64,000 nt of DNA from Flavobacterium fluviale (GTDB taxonomy: Bacteria > Bacteroidota > Bacteroidia > Flavobacteriales > Flavobacteriaceae), in the NCBI RefSeq assembly GCF_003312915.1, contig NZ_CP030261.1, positions 3,162,001 to 3,226,000 on the forward strand, written 5' to 3'. Position 1 is the first letter of the stretch; each line of letters opens with the position of its first letter. The translations under genes were made by a program, and so were the position numbers. This document shows, in pieces, positions 43,430-53,103 of the stretch. The notes below the pieces were generated by a model. The model did not search any database and was not told the origin of the DNA. It saw only the letters and a program-made list of their open reading frames with translations.

Positions 43430-44338
43430 TTATTTTTTTGCAAACTTTTCAAGCTCTGTATTAAATTTTTCCATTTCTTCAATAAAAAGTGCGTGTCCGC
43501 TGTTCTCAAACTTTACAATGTAGGAGTTTTTTAGACCTTTGTGCAATTGCTCTGCGAAGACAAAATCACATAGTTTATCTTTAGTTCCATGAAATATTGC
43601 TACAGACACATTGATTTTAGATAAGGCAGGACGTAAATCAAGATCACGTAATGCTATTATAGACTGGGTTGTTGCGTAAGGAGATGCATCAGAATTGATA
43701 CTCGCCAGCCATTGAGCCATACCTGCAGATATTGCATTTTCAGATGCCGCAAACGCTTTACCAAAATCTTCAATCAATTGCTGTCTGTTTGTTCTTGTTG
43801 TCTGTATTAATCCAGCAGCTGCTTCATCAGATGCGCCATAAGGATAACCTTCACGCTGTTTCCACGAAGGTGCTGCAGCAGCAAAAAGTGCCAGTTTGCT
43901 CACATGTGCTCCATTATATTTTGCCATATAATGTATTACAACTGCACCGCCCATAGAAAAACCGCCAAGTACGGCATTGTTTATTTTAAGTTTTTCTAAT
44001 ACTACCTTGATGTCATCTGAGAAAACGTCAAAATCATATTTCCCGTAAGGTCTGTCAGATTTTCCAAATCCTCTCATTGATATTCCAATCACCCTAAAAC
44101 CTTTTTCAACGAAATATTGATATTGATATTCATACATTGCATCATTTAAAGGCCATCCGTGTATTAATACAATAGGTTGTCCTTCTCCAAGGTCTGTTAC
44201 ATGAAGTTTTACATTTGGTTCAACTTCAATAAATTCTAATCTTCCGGCAGACGCTGCGGCTCTTTTTGATTGAGCAGATAGTGGGTTGCTGAAAGTAAAG
44301 ATACATAAAAGGCTTAATGTTGAAATAAGTGTTTTCAT
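43430..44338 (-). CDS. Alpha/beta hydrolase, exported
   Basis: 302 aa with a signal peptide (1-23, ending SAQ). Alpha/beta-hydrolase fold with oxyanion motif HGWPLND (60-66), nucleophile elbow GFSMGG (S128), a probable acid D in FHGTKDKLCDF and a final GHALFIEE His. The pattern matches the chloroperoxidase/epoxide-hydrolase-like subgroup (arylesterase-type). Substrate unknown; it acts in the periplasm. Confidence 0.87.
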   Translation of the reverse strand: MKTLISTLSLLCIFTFSNPLSAQSKRAAASAGRLEFIEVEPNVKLHVTDLGEGQPIVLIHGWPLNDAMYEYQYQYFVEKGFRVIGISMRGFGKSDRPYGKYDFDVFSDDIKVVLEKLKINNAVLGGFSMGGAVVIHYMAKYNGAHVSKLALFAAAAPSWKQREGYPYGASDEAAAGLIQTTRTNRQQLIEDFGKAFAASENAISAGMAQWLASINSDASPYATTQSIIALRDLDLRPALSKINVSVAIFHGTKDKLCDFVFAEQLHKGLKNSYIVKFENSGHALFIEEMEKFNTELEKFAKK

Positions 44339-44621
44339 TTTGTTTATTTTTAATTAGTTATTATTTGTTTCGAATTATTTACAGTACAAAGATGCGGAAA
44401 ACAGTAAGGCGTGAAAATGGATATTTGGAAGAGTGCATTGTACATTTTTCCCTATATCAAAAAAACTCTCATTATTACACAAAAAACAACTTTTGTTGAT
44501 TTATAACTTATTGTAAATTAATGAAGTAAAATTCTAGTATATAACCATTATATGCAAGTACGGAGTTACGAATCATATAGGGAAACAGAAGCACTTATGT
44601 ACAAAATAGTTTCTAAAAAGA
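44339..44621. other. Non-coding stretch upstream of the hydrolase
   Basis: No gene. On the minus strand a CATCTTTGTA near 44385-44394 resembles a -7 box for the hydrolase with one mismatch. The remainder is A/T-rich. It ends at the terminator of the acyltransferase-like gene (44622-44661). Confidence 0.4.
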
Positions 44622-44661
44622 AATAACACCATACAATACTTATGCATCGTATAGTGTTATT
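44622..44661 (-). terminator. Intrinsic terminator
   Basis: Stem AATAACAC(c)ATAC / GTAT(a)GTGTTATT with a 14-nt loop, and T-rich tail on the minus strand, downstream of the acyltransferase-like gene ending at 44696. Confidence 0.75.
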
Positions 44662-44695
44662 TTAAAATTAAATTATATTAGAATTGTCTGAAATA

Positions 44696-45910
44696 TTATA
44701 TACAGGCTTCTGCCAATAAAGTCTGCATTTCTGCTAATAAACCTGTAATAGGCGTGTCGCTTGTATTGGTGAGGCAAAGATGACCGTTGGTGCTTACAGC
44801 CCCAATAGTCTGTTCCATACCTTTTCCAGAACGAACCATCGGACCATAGATAGATTTGAGTTTGAGTTTTCCAAAATCCGTATTGTATTTCACCTTTACC
44901 AGATTAGTAACCATAATTTGGTGATTGAATGCTTCTTTTAATATATCGACCATTTTTTGAATATCTGCACTGTTGAAAGTCAGAGATCTAAAAAAGCCAA
45001 GATAGTTCTCTATATGTTCTTTGGTTTCGGTTCCGTTGAGACCTGATTTTGCGAATCTGGCTATATCCCAGAATGATAGTTTTTCTTCAGGTTCAAAATA
45101 AACGGGATGAGTCGTTATATTCAATCCGCAGTTGTCATCTAGTTGAAGCGCTTTTCTGCTGCAGATAGGGGAGATTAATTCAATTTTTTTATCATTCCAC
45201 TCTTTACGAAGTTTTCTTCCTGCAATAACGACCGCAGCACAAATTGCACCATGCACCGTTGTTTGTTCCAGTCTGGCTCGCTCTAGAATTTGAGATGTTT
45301 GTCTGCTTGAGAATTTAATACTTTCAACTTTAGGATAAACCGCATCAAGTTTTTTAAATTCATATGCCGAATTTTCATGATCTCTCATAGGATTATCCTC
45401 AGAAAGTCCCAAAGTTTCATCGTTCGATTTCTGCGGTGCTAATTCTCGCGGAATTTTGCCAGTAACAGCTTCCAATAAATCCCTGAATAAGTACATAAGA
45501 GAAGATCCATCAGCCAATGTATGATTGGCAGCCAGAATCAGAACAGTTTCTTTTGGCTTTTGCAGTACAATTACTCTAAAAAGCGGTCCTTCTTGAGTAT
45601 TAAATCGTGTTGCTAATTCCTTTTCGACCACTTCTTCCCATTTAAAATCATCATCGATTTCTATAACTTTCAAGGGAATAACCAATGAGTCAACATGTTC
45701 AATATAAGGTCTTTTAAACTCATCTATCCCAATTCTTGCTGTAAGGTTAGGATGTCGCTTTTGGACCAGATTAACTGCCTTTCTCCATTCATCTGCAGAT
45801 TCTCTGCCTTCTACTTCTGCCGCTAGAGCAAAGTCTTTAGAATCAATCTGATCCAATAGCCAGAACGTTTTTTCAAATGCACCCAATGTGCGGTTTTGAT
45901 GTTTTGTCAT
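44696..45910 (-). CDS. Condensation-fold acyltransferase-like protein
   Basis: 404 aa of the CoA-dependent acyltransferase/NRPS condensation superfamily. The catalytic HxxxDG motif is H130-TLA-D134-G135 (NHTLADGSS), and the protein begins with the usual N-terminal strand region (RTLGAFEKTFWLLDQ), as in PapA5/alcohol-acetyltransferase types. It has no carrier-protein or adenylation partner here, so it is probably a free-standing O-acyltransferase rather than a peptide synthetase part. Cytoplasmic. Substrate unknown. Confidence 0.75.
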   Translation of the reverse strand: MTKHQNRTLGAFEKTFWLLDQIDSKDFALAAEVEGRESADEWRKAVNLVQKRHPNLTARIGIDEFKRPYIEHVDSLVIPLKVIEIDDDFKWEEVVEKELATRFNTQEGPLFRVIVLQKPKETVLILAANHTLADGSSLMYLFRDLLEAVTGKIPRELAPQKSNDETLGLSEDNPMRDHENSAYEFKKLDAVYPKVESIKFSSRQTSQILERARLEQTTVHGAICAAVVIAGRKLRKEWNDKKIELISPICSRKALQLDDNCGLNITTHPVYFEPEEKLSFWDIARFAKSGLNGTETKEHIENYLGFFRSLTFNSADIQKMVDILKEAFNHQIMVTNLVKVKYNTDFGKLKLKSIYGPMVRSGKGMEQTIGAVSTNGHLCLTNTSDTPITGLLAEMQTLLAEACI

Positions 45911-46343
45911 TTTTAATAATTTTTAATTTTTACTAATTTTTAGAGGATGATTCTACGCTGCAGCGATTCATAATAGTTTATATGAAAGTTTTCATTCTCT
46001 GCAGCAAAATTCAGTAAAGATCAATTCTGTAAAAATGGATATAGTGCGGTTATTATGGCAGATTTTTCCCCCTTAATTGATTCCGTAGATGGAATAAGAT
46101 AAAATAGGCATTAGTAAAAAGCAGTAGATGAAATATTTCCGCTACAGTTTAATAGCTTCTTTAAAAGCGGCATAATTAAATCACTTCATGATGGCAGCGA
46201 CAGTTAATGATATAAAAAAGATAAAGAATCGTGTAATGAAAAAAACTGTATTTTCTTTAATATTGTTAATTGATGCCTCATTGAGATAATATATTTAACT
46301 CATTGTTTCATTAAAATAACTGAAAAACAATAATTTGGCTAAT
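45911..46343. other. Non-coding divergent gap
   Basis: 433 bp between the divergent acyltransferase-like (minus) and oxidoreductase (plus) genes. A 33-codon frame at 46188-46289 with a signal-like stretch was noted but not accepted. No hairpin of strength. TAATTTGG at 46331-46338 resembles a -7 box but is too close to the start to be convincing. Confidence 0.4.
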
Positions 46344-47483
46344 ATGAAAAAATATAAAGTAGGTATTATAGGTTATGGTGGATTTGGAAAATTTCTGCAT
46401 CACTGGTGGTCAAAATTGGAAAACATAGAAATCACAGCTATATCCGATTCTGGTGGACATCATGCACATGACCTTCATAGCGTGAAGGTCTATCATGATT
46501 GGCAGGAACTGCTAGAAGATACAGAGATAGAAATTGTAAGTATCGTTACTCCTCCTGGACTGCATAGCGAAATGGCTTGTGCAGCTATGAGAGCTGGGAA
46601 ACATGTTCTTTTGGAAAAACCAGTGGCAATTACAGAAGATGAGGCGCAGGAAATCCTGCAGACCCAGCAGCAAACGGGAAGGGTCATTACTGTGGATCAT
46701 ATGATTCGTTACAATCCAATAATTCAATCCTTTATACAAATAGGAAAGAACGGTTCTTTGGGCAGACTTCGCCATGCAGTGGTAAATAATTATGCCCAGG
46801 ATGAAACACTGGCTGTGGATCATTGGTTTTGGAACAAAGAAATGTCCGGAGGTATTTTTATCGAGCACGGTGTTCATTTTTTTGATATCATAAATGCCTT
46901 AAGCGGCCAGCATTTTAGCAAAGTTTTTGGCACTTCACATAATCGTAATGAGTTTCAAAAAGACAGGGTTGCAGCGATGGTGCTGTATGACGACGGACTT
47001 ATTGCTAATTACTACCATGCTTTTTCAGGTCCAGGCCACTTTGAACAAACTACAATAAGTCTAGTTTTTGATCTTGCGCGGATAGAAATTGAAGGCTGGA
47101 TGCCAATGAAAGGAACCGTAAAGGCACTTGTCAATTCAAAAAACAAAGAACAGCTAGATAATATTCCAGGCTGGATCCCTCAAGAAACGCTGTCAATAAC
47201 ACAATTAAGTGATGTCTCCAGACCAGAGGGCTGGGGAAGTGATCCAGGATCTACAGCTGAAAAAAAGCAATTGACCTACTTTGGGGGAATAGGTTATGAG
47301 GTTAATGAAATGATTTCAGGGACTTTTGAAATTCACCAGACTAAGGGAGAAGTATATGGCAGATGCGTGCAGTTAATTCTATTAGACATCATTGCTAAAA
47401 TAGAAAATCCAAGCCACCAGCTTACTATCACCCTTGAGAATGCCATTGAGGCATTGACAACTGCAATTTTGGCTTCAGAGTAG
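46344..47483 (+). CDS. Gfo/Idh/MocA family oxidoreductase
   Basis: 379 aa from the ATG at 46344; a TTG at 46335 would add three residues and is less likely. The N-terminal Rossmann fold starts KVGIIGYGGFGKFLHHWW (GxGxxG), with the family motif LLEKPVAIT (EKP) and the C-terminal catalytic-type stretch GGIFIEHGVHFFDIINALSG (with His of the active site). NAD(P)-dependent sugar or inositol-type dehydrogenase, cytoplasmic. Not linked to a sugar operon here; the substrate is unknown. Confidence 0.9.
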   Translation: MKKYKVGIIGYGGFGKFLHHWWSKLENIEITAISDSGGHHAHDLHSVKVYHDWQELLEDTEIEIVSIVTPPGLHSEMACAAMRAGKHVLLEKPVAITEDEAQEILQTQQQTGRVITVDHMIRYNPIIQSFIQIGKNGSLGRLRHAVVNNYAQDETLAVDHWFWNKEMSGGIFIEHGVHFFDIINALSGQHFSKVFGTSHNRNEFQKDRVAAMVLYDDGLIANYYHAFSGPGHFEQTTISLVFDLARIEIEGWMPMKGTVKALVNSKNKEQLDNIPGWIPQETLSITQLSDVSRPEGWGSDPGSTAEKKQLTYFGGIGYEVNEMISGTFEIHQTKGEVYGRCVQLILLDIIAKIENPSHQLTITLENAIEALTTAILASE

Positions 47484-47747
47484 TTATACACAGGGAAACA
47501 GCAGATTTGTATTTGCTATGATAAATGTCATTTTGTAGTCAAAAGTTATGCTTTAGAAGATTTTTCACCGCATAAAAGAATATATCCGAAAAATAGCGTT
47601 TAGCTGTAAGCCTTCGGATGAAATCCGTAGAATAATTTAATTTTTACCGCTTTCAGCATTCGTCGTCAAGAATAAAATATTTCACTAGCTTTAATTCCAA
47701 TTAAGATTTTAAAGGAATGATTTTTAAATCAGTAAATAATTTAAATT

Positions 47748-47927
47748 ATGAAAAGGCAACTAATTTCAAAAGTTATAGTACTCCTGTTTCTCATTCAATT
47801 TTTATGTTCATGTAAAAATAATATAAGTGGAGGAGTGGGCAGTGATGGAAAACCTCTAGATTCCATAGTGACAAACCTAGACAATGATACCATAACAAAA
47901 AAGAATTCAAAGTCAGTAAAAGAATAG
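47748..47927 (+). CDS. 59-aa lipoprotein
   Basis: Small ORF with ATG at 47748 and TAG at 47925. MKRQLISKVIVLLFLIQ, then the lipobox FLCSC with two Cys (20, 22), then a Gly/Asp/Ser/Lys-rich tail with no hydrophobic core. A charge-then-hydrophobic-then-Cys start is hard to get by chance. A clear terminator lies 136 bp downstream at 48063-48092. Function unknown. Confidence 0.6.
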   Translation: MKRQLISKVIVLLFLIQFLCSCKNNISGGVGSDGKPLDSIVTNLDNDTITKKNSKSVKE

Positions 47928-48062
47928 TTCTAGAAAAGCTGAAAAAAAACATCGTTTAGTAAATCTCGTAAACCTCTGTTGAAAGGCAACATTAATGATT
48001 TATCGAACTGGGATTCTAAATGATAAAACATTCTTTTTTCAGAAAAAGCTTATTGTTTTAAA

Positions 48063-48092
48063 AAGCCTGCAGTATTTTGATGCTGCAGGCTT
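48063..48092 (+). terminator. Intrinsic terminator
   Basis: Perfect 10-bp stem AAGCCTGCAG / CTGCAGGCTT with a 10-nt loop, followed by ATTATTTT. It probably ends the transcript of the 59-aa lipoprotein gene. Confidence 0.8.
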
Positions 48093-48163
48093 ATTATTTT
48101 ACTATTAGGTTTGTAAAAAATTAAAAATACTTATCTTTCCGCTCAAATAATAAAACTTTCGAA

Positions 48164-51100
48164 GTGGGGTTAAACAACATAGAATCTGAATTTCTATTTT
48201 TAAAGAATGGAGGAGAAGCAGGTGCCCTTATAAGGGAAATAAAATGGGAAGATAATCCATTAGGAAATATAGATCTATGGCCTGAGAGCCTGCGCACAGC
48301 ACTGGGAATTATGCTGCGTTCCAATGTCCCAATGTTTCTGGTATGGGGAAGCGAAAAATTATTTTTTTATAATGACTCATTCCACCCCTTCACAAAAAAT
48401 CATGAAACGGCAGGTAAAGCAATAACGGAAGCCTTGGGGCCCGAGTGGCATACGGCTATTGAAGCAGTTAAAGCTATACTTGATGAGGATTCGGGTATAG
48501 TAGAATCCAATATTGCTGTTAAGGTGAAAAGGAATAATGTTATGCAGCAAGTATATCTTACCGCTTCCTATAGTCCTATTTTTACTCAAAACCATACTGA
48601 AAAAGGAGTTCTGGTTACCTGTATTGAAAATTCAGCAGTTATTCCAGATGTAGTAGCCCCAGGATCACTAAGATCGCAGCTCAACAGCCTACTTATGCAG
48701 GCCAATGCTGGGATTGCTCAGGCGGATATCAGCGGCCGTGTTATTGAGGTGAATGATCATTACTGTCAAATGCTAGGCTATAGCCGCGAAGAAATACTGA
48801 AGATGAATGTGGGACAGCTTACGCATCCTGATGATTTTCAGCGTAATAAAATACTATTGCAGGAATGTATTTTACATGGAAAAGATTTTACAATTACCAA
48901 ACGTTATGTATGCAAAGATGGATCACACATCTGGGTAAATAATAGTATTTCTATTGTAGCGGATGCCGAGGGGAAAAAATATATAACAGCCATTGCCATC
49001 GATATCACTTCGGAAAAAGAAAAAGAAGAACAGCTGGCCGCTAGTGAATTACGTTTTGAAACACTGATTAAAAAAGCTCCCGTAGGAACGGCATTATTAA
49101 AAGGCAGCGAATTGTATATCGAGCTGGCTAATGATGTAATGCTAGAGTATTGGAGCAAAGACAAAGAGATCATAGGGGAGAAATTAACCGATGTATTTAA
49201 AGAGTCTTACAATGAAGAGTTTTACAAAACAATCACAAAAGCCTATAAAACCGGAGAAGAATATAAAATTAACGGATACGAAATACAGACAGGAAAATCG
49301 GATTCTAAACAATATCTGGATTACTCACTTACACCATTAGTGGATCAAACAGGCAAGGTGTATGCTGTTTTAGTGATGTCTTCGGATGTTACAGCGGCAA
49401 TAAAAGCCCAACAGGATATCACTGCAAAGCAGAATGAGCTGGCCGCTATATTTGAACAGTCACCCGTGGCTATTGCTACTATTAGTACAGAGAAGGATTT
49501 GGTGTTTCAAAGTGCCAATACGTTTTATGGCGAACTGGTAGGCAGGAAGGCAGAATCTATTATTGGAAAACCGCTCTTAGAGGCGCTTCCTGAATTAAAG
49601 GGACAAGGTTTTGATGATCTGCTTAGGGAAGTGATACGTTCTGGTGATGCTTTTATTGCCAAAGAGGTTGAAGTCGAACTGAAGCGGGACGGACAGCTGA
49701 CCACAATTTATGTGGATCTTACTTATCAAATTCACCGAAATGCATCGGGAGAAGCGAATAGTGTTTTAGTTGTAGCTGTAGACGTCACACAACAGGTACT
49801 GAACCGTCGTGAAGTTGAGGAAAGTGAGGCTAGATTACAGAACTTAATAGCCGCCGCTCCTGCGGGAATAGGTTTGTTTGTGGGGCGTGATCTTATAATA
49901 GAATATCCGAACCAGACTTTTATCGATATTGTAGGGAAGGGTCCTGGAATTAAAGGACTGCCTTTAAGGGAAGCAATGCCGGAACTCATCACCGAAGGTC
50001 AGGCATACCTAAAGATACTCGATGATATTTTTACAACAGGAGTTCCTTTTATCTCACCGGCATCCCTGGTTAAAATAGTACAGAACGGGGTACTAAACAA
50101 TAATTATTATAATATTTCTTATACGCCGCTGCGTAATAAGTCAGGAGAGGTTTATGCGATTTTAGATATTGCTATCGACGTTACCCCGCAGGTATTAGCA
50201 CAGCAGGCAATGGAAGAAAGTGAAGCTCATCTGCAATTATTGAAAGACACCGTTCCTGCAATGATTTTTTATCTTGATCAGCACCAGCGTTATCAAAGTT
50301 ATAACAGTGTTTTTATGGACTGGTTCTCGATAGGGGCACAGGAAGCTATTGGTAAGACAGTCCAGGAATTTATTGGCGATTTCGCTTATGAAAAAACACG
50401 CGCCCATCTAGAACTTGCCTATAGCGGAAAGCAGCAGAAATATGAAATGTTTGCACCGTCAAGAATGGGCGAGAAAAGATGGCTGAGCATTGTTTATACA
50501 CCTCATAAAAATAATGAAGGAACCGTAATTGGTATGATTGTACATGCGATGGATATTACACAGAGCAAGGTAACGGAAATGGCACTTAGGGAGAGCGAAT
50601 CCCGACTCCGATCCGTATTGGCTGCGGCACCTGTTTCCATTAGTGTATTTGCAGGTGATGATCTTATAATTGAAAATGCCAATGAGCCCTTTATAAAAAA
50701 TGTAAGCAAGGATACTGCTATAGAGGGAAAGCCGCTTAGTAATGTTCTAACAGAGGAAAGCTCACAAAAATATATCAAAGCCGTTCAGGAAGTATATCAG
50801 TCGGGAATTAGTTTTACGGCGAATGGAACGTCAGGAATACACACTAAGGAAACAGAACCTCATTATCATAATATTACGCTTACGCCCTTATTGGACAATA
50901 GCGGGAAAGTGTATGCAGTGCTTCATGTAAGTTCGGATGTGACTGCCGAAATAAACGCCATGAAAAAAATAGAACAGGCCGAAGCCGCACTTCGATCTGC
51001 TGTTGAAGTAGCGCAGCTGGGTACTTGGTCAATGGATGCATCTACAGGCATAGCCACGATTTCAAATCGTCATGCTGTGATGTTTGGTCTCACTGATACC

Positions 51101-52192
51101 ATTCTGCCATCTGAAAAGGTAAGGGCTTTGATAAAAAAATCTGATTATCAAAGAGTAACGGAAGCGTTTTTTGCAGCTCTTCAACCTAATTCGAAAGGGA
51201 CATATGAAGCTGAATACAGGATAATTCATGGAATTACGGGACAGGAAAAGGTTATTCATGCCGTGGGGCAGACTTATTTTGATTTGGATGGAAAACCTGT
51301 AATGATCAGCGGTACAGCCCAAGATATTACGATTCATAGGGAATTACAGCTGGAATTGGAAAGTGAGGTGCAGCTCAGAACAAAAGAACTGGCGGATGTT
51401 CTTCAAGATCTTAAAGCATCAAATTTAGACCTGGAGCAATCTAATTACGCTTTAAAACATTCCAATGAAGAACTAGCACAGTTTGCCTATGTGGCCAGCC
51501 ATGATCTTCAGGAACCGCTGCGTAAAATTCAAATTTTTGCAGGAATGCTTCAGGAAGAAAAATCCAGCAGAGATCCCAAATTAATACTGCAGAAAATTAC
51601 TTCAGCGGCCGCGCGTATGAGTCAGCTTATTTCAGACCTGCTTAGTTTCTCACGTCTTATTGAGCCTGAGAAAACGTTACAGCCGGTGGACTTATCTGTA
51701 GTTTTAAAAAGTGTTTGTGATGATTTTGAATTGGTTACTGCTGAGAAAAATGCTGGGATAATAATTGAAAATCTTCCAGTAGTACAGGCCGTCGGTCTGC
51801 AGATGAACCAGCTGTTTTATAATCTGATGAGTAATGCTCTGAAATTTACCAATCCAGAGAGAGCCCCGCGCATAAAAGTAAGTTCCGTTCAGGTATCTCA
51901 TCTCTATGCGGCCCAGTTCACAGATTCCCCATTGATAGAAGGCAACTATCATCATATTTCTTTTAGTGATAACGGAATTGGATTTCAGGATGATTACAGT
52001 AACAAGATTTTTGAAATTTTTAAAAGACTCCATGGACAGACTATTTTTCCAGGAAGCGGAATTGGTCTTGCTTTATGCAGAAGAATTGTCTTAAACCATC
52101 AGGGAGTTTTGTACGCAGAATCTGATTATGGAAACGGCAGTACTTTTCATATTTTTCTGCCTGAGCTTGAAGCAGGAAAACAACCTGTTTAA
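48164..52192 (+). CDS. Multi-PAS sensor histidine kinase
   Basis: 1342 aa, no membrane segments, thus a soluble sensor. The start is GTG at 48164; no ATG is available upstream before a stop at 48122. N-terminal PAS-like block (LGNIDLWPESLRTALGIMLRSNVPMFLVWG) is followed by about seven PAS/PAC units; three are close repeats beginning LIKKAPVG, LIAAAPAG and VLAAAPVS near residues 305, 564 and 821. The kinase core has H-box FAYVASHDLQEPL (H1113), N-box LFYNLMSNALKF, and G boxes DNGIGF and GSGIGLALCRRI. It lacks a receiver, so an external one (for instance 40299-40679) must take the phosphate. Ligand or light sensing is unknown. Confidence 0.93.
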   Translation: MGLNNIESEFLFLKNGGEAGALIREIKWEDNPLGNIDLWPESLRTALGIMLRSNVPMFLVWGSEKLFFYNDSFHPFTKNHETAGKAITEALGPEWHTAIEAVKAILDEDSGIVESNIAVKVKRNNVMQQVYLTASYSPIFTQNHTEKGVLVTCIENSAVIPDVVAPGSLRSQLNSLLMQANAGIAQADISGRVIEVNDHYCQMLGYSREEILKMNVGQLTHPDDFQRNKILLQECILHGKDFTITKRYVCKDGSHIWVNNSISIVADAEGKKYITAIAIDITSEKEKEEQLAASELRFETLIKKAPVGTALLKGSELYIELANDVMLEYWSKDKEIIGEKLTDVFKESYNEEFYKTITKAYKTGEEYKINGYEIQTGKSDSKQYLDYSLTPLVDQTGKVYAVLVMSSDVTAAIKAQQDITAKQNELAAIFEQSPVAIATISTEKDLVFQSANTFYGELVGRKAESIIGKPLLEALPELKGQGFDDLLREVIRSGDAFIAKEVEVELKRDGQLTTIYVDLTYQIHRNASGEANSVLVVAVDVTQQVLNRREVEESEARLQNLIAAAPAGIGLFVGRDLIIEYPNQTFIDIVGKGPGIKGLPLREAMPELITEGQAYLKILDDIFTTGVPFISPASLVKIVQNGVLNNNYYNISYTPLRNKSGEVYAILDIAIDVTPQVLAQQAMEESEAHLQLLKDTVPAMIFYLDQHQRYQSYNSVFMDWFSIGAQEAIGKTVQEFIGDFAYEKTRAHLELAYSGKQQKYEMFAPSRMGEKRWLSIVYTPHKNNEGTVIGMIVHAMDITQSKVTEMALRESESRLRSVLAAAPVSISVFAGDDLIIENANEPFIKNVSKDTAIEGKPLSNVLTEESSQKYIKAVQEVYQSGISFTANGTSGIHTKETEPHYHNITLTPLLDNSGKVYAVLHVSSDVTAEINAMKKIEQAEAALRSAVEVAQLGTWSMDASTGIATISNRHAVMFGLTDTILPSEKVRALIKKSDYQRVTEAFFAALQPNSKGTYEAEYRIIHGITGQEKVIHAVGQTYFDLDGKPVMISGTAQDITIHRELQLELESEVQLRTKELADVLQDLKASNLDLEQSNYALKHSNEELAQFAYVASHDLQEPLRKIQIFAGMLQEEKSSRDPKLILQKITSAAARMSQLISDLLSFSRLIEPEKTLQPVDLSVVLKSVCDDFELVTAEKNAGIIIENLPVVQAVGLQMNQLFYNLMSNALKFTNPERAPRIKVSSVQVSHLYAAQFTDSPLIEGNYHHISFSDNGIGFQDDYSNKIFEIFKRLHGQTIFPGSGIGLALCRRIVLNHQGVLYAESDYGNGSTFHIFLPELEAGKQPV

Positions 52193-52265
52193 GTACAGAT
52201 TTAAATAATTTTTAGCTATAGGCTATCACATTTTAATTATAGTAAATTGGATGTTGATTATATAA

Positions 52266-52294
52266 TTGTTTTTATTACTGCTGTTATAATTTTG
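52266..52294 (+). promoter_or_regulatory. Promoter of the 46-aa gene
   Basis: TTG (52266-52268), 18-bp spacer, TAATTTTG (52287-52294): a full match to the Bacteroidota TTG-N17-23-TAnnTTTG pattern, 32 bp before the ATG of the small gene at 52326. Confidence 0.7.
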
Positions 52295-52325
52295 CTGCAG
52301 TTAGTTAATAAAAAAATGGAATATA

Positions 52326-52466
52326 ATGAAAACGCGTAAAACAAAAGAGAGAAGTGAAATAGATCAAGCACAGGAATCCATTAAAATGAAAGGTATAATT
52401 ATCAATACGATGGTTTTTTCTATAGTATCTTTTATAGCCATTCTCCTGATCGTTAAAATTGCTTAA
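52326..52466 (+). CDS. 46-aa single-pass membrane peptide
   Basis: ATG at 52326, TAA at 52464. Charged N-terminal half (MKTRKTKERSEIDQAQESIK) and one membrane helix (IIINTMVFSIVSFIAILLIV). A strong promoter lies upstream and a terminator 46 bp downstream, so it forms a complete, independent transcription unit, which supports that it is real. No family recognised. Confidence 0.65.
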   Translation: MKTRKTKERSEIDQAQESIKMKGIIINTMVFSIVSFIAILLIVKIA

Positions 52467-52511
52467 TCTTTTTTTAGAATAGGTCAAACTCATGTGAGTT
52501 CTTAATGATAA

Positions 52512-52549
52512 AAAAAACAGCACTAATTAAATAATTAGTGCTGTTTTTT
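52512..52549. terminator. Bidirectional intrinsic terminator
   Basis: Long perfect stem AAAAAACAGCACTAATTA / TAATTAGTGCTGTTTTTT with a 2-nt loop and A/T runs on both sides, between the converging 46-aa gene and the gene at 52608. Confidence 0.9.
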
Positions 52550-52607
52550 TTATACTTTTTTGAGGAAAGAATAGCAGTCTTGATTGCGAGAAAGAATAAA
52601 CAATCTC

Positions 52608-52883
52608 TTATTGAGTATCTGCGACAAATTCAGATTCTGAAATGCTTTCCGCCGCGGATTTTAAAACATCTTGATATTTAGCTAAGCCTATTCCTATTAT
52701 AGGAATTGATAATTTTCCAATTACAGAGCCTGCCTGAGTGTGTCCTGTTTTATTAAGATATGAAGATAAAAGCAAAGCTCCCACTGCACCGCAGAGGATC
52801 AGCTCTCCTGGAATATCACTAAGTTTATTTTCGATTAGTGTTTTGATATCTTCAAGATTATCTGAATTGAATATGTTTTCCAT
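52608..52883 (-). CDS. Small hypothetical membrane protein
   Basis: 91 aa with two hydrophobic segments (IPGELILCGAVGALLLSSYL and SVIGKLSIPIIGIGLA), no signal peptide. Terminator downstream at 52512-52549. Family not recognised. The helical, Gly-rich pair could form a hairpin in the inner membrane. Confidence 0.65.
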   Translation of the reverse strand: MENIFNSDNLEDIKTLIENKLSDIPGELILCGAVGALLLSSYLNKTGHTQAGSVIGKLSIPIIGIGLAKYQDVLKSAAESISESEFVADTQ

Positions 52884-53103
52884 AATATGTTTTAATACAG
52901 TGATTTATAATTAATTAGTTTAGACATTAAAATTAGATTTTAGACCGAATAAAAGTTTATAGGATTTATAAAACAGCTTTATATAATTAACACTTCGGTA
53001 TTCAAATACAATTTGTAAAAAAGAACGACAGGCACAGCGTAATTACACTTCTCTAAATTATAATACCTTTGTGTGATTACGTTTTAAAAGAAATTATAAG
53101 GAT

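Noticed and set aside
46188..46289. 33-codon frame ending in a signal-like MKKTVFSLILLIDASLR
   Set aside because: It stops directly after the hydrophobic stretch and has no lipobox or mature part; could be a remnant, but evidence is too thin.
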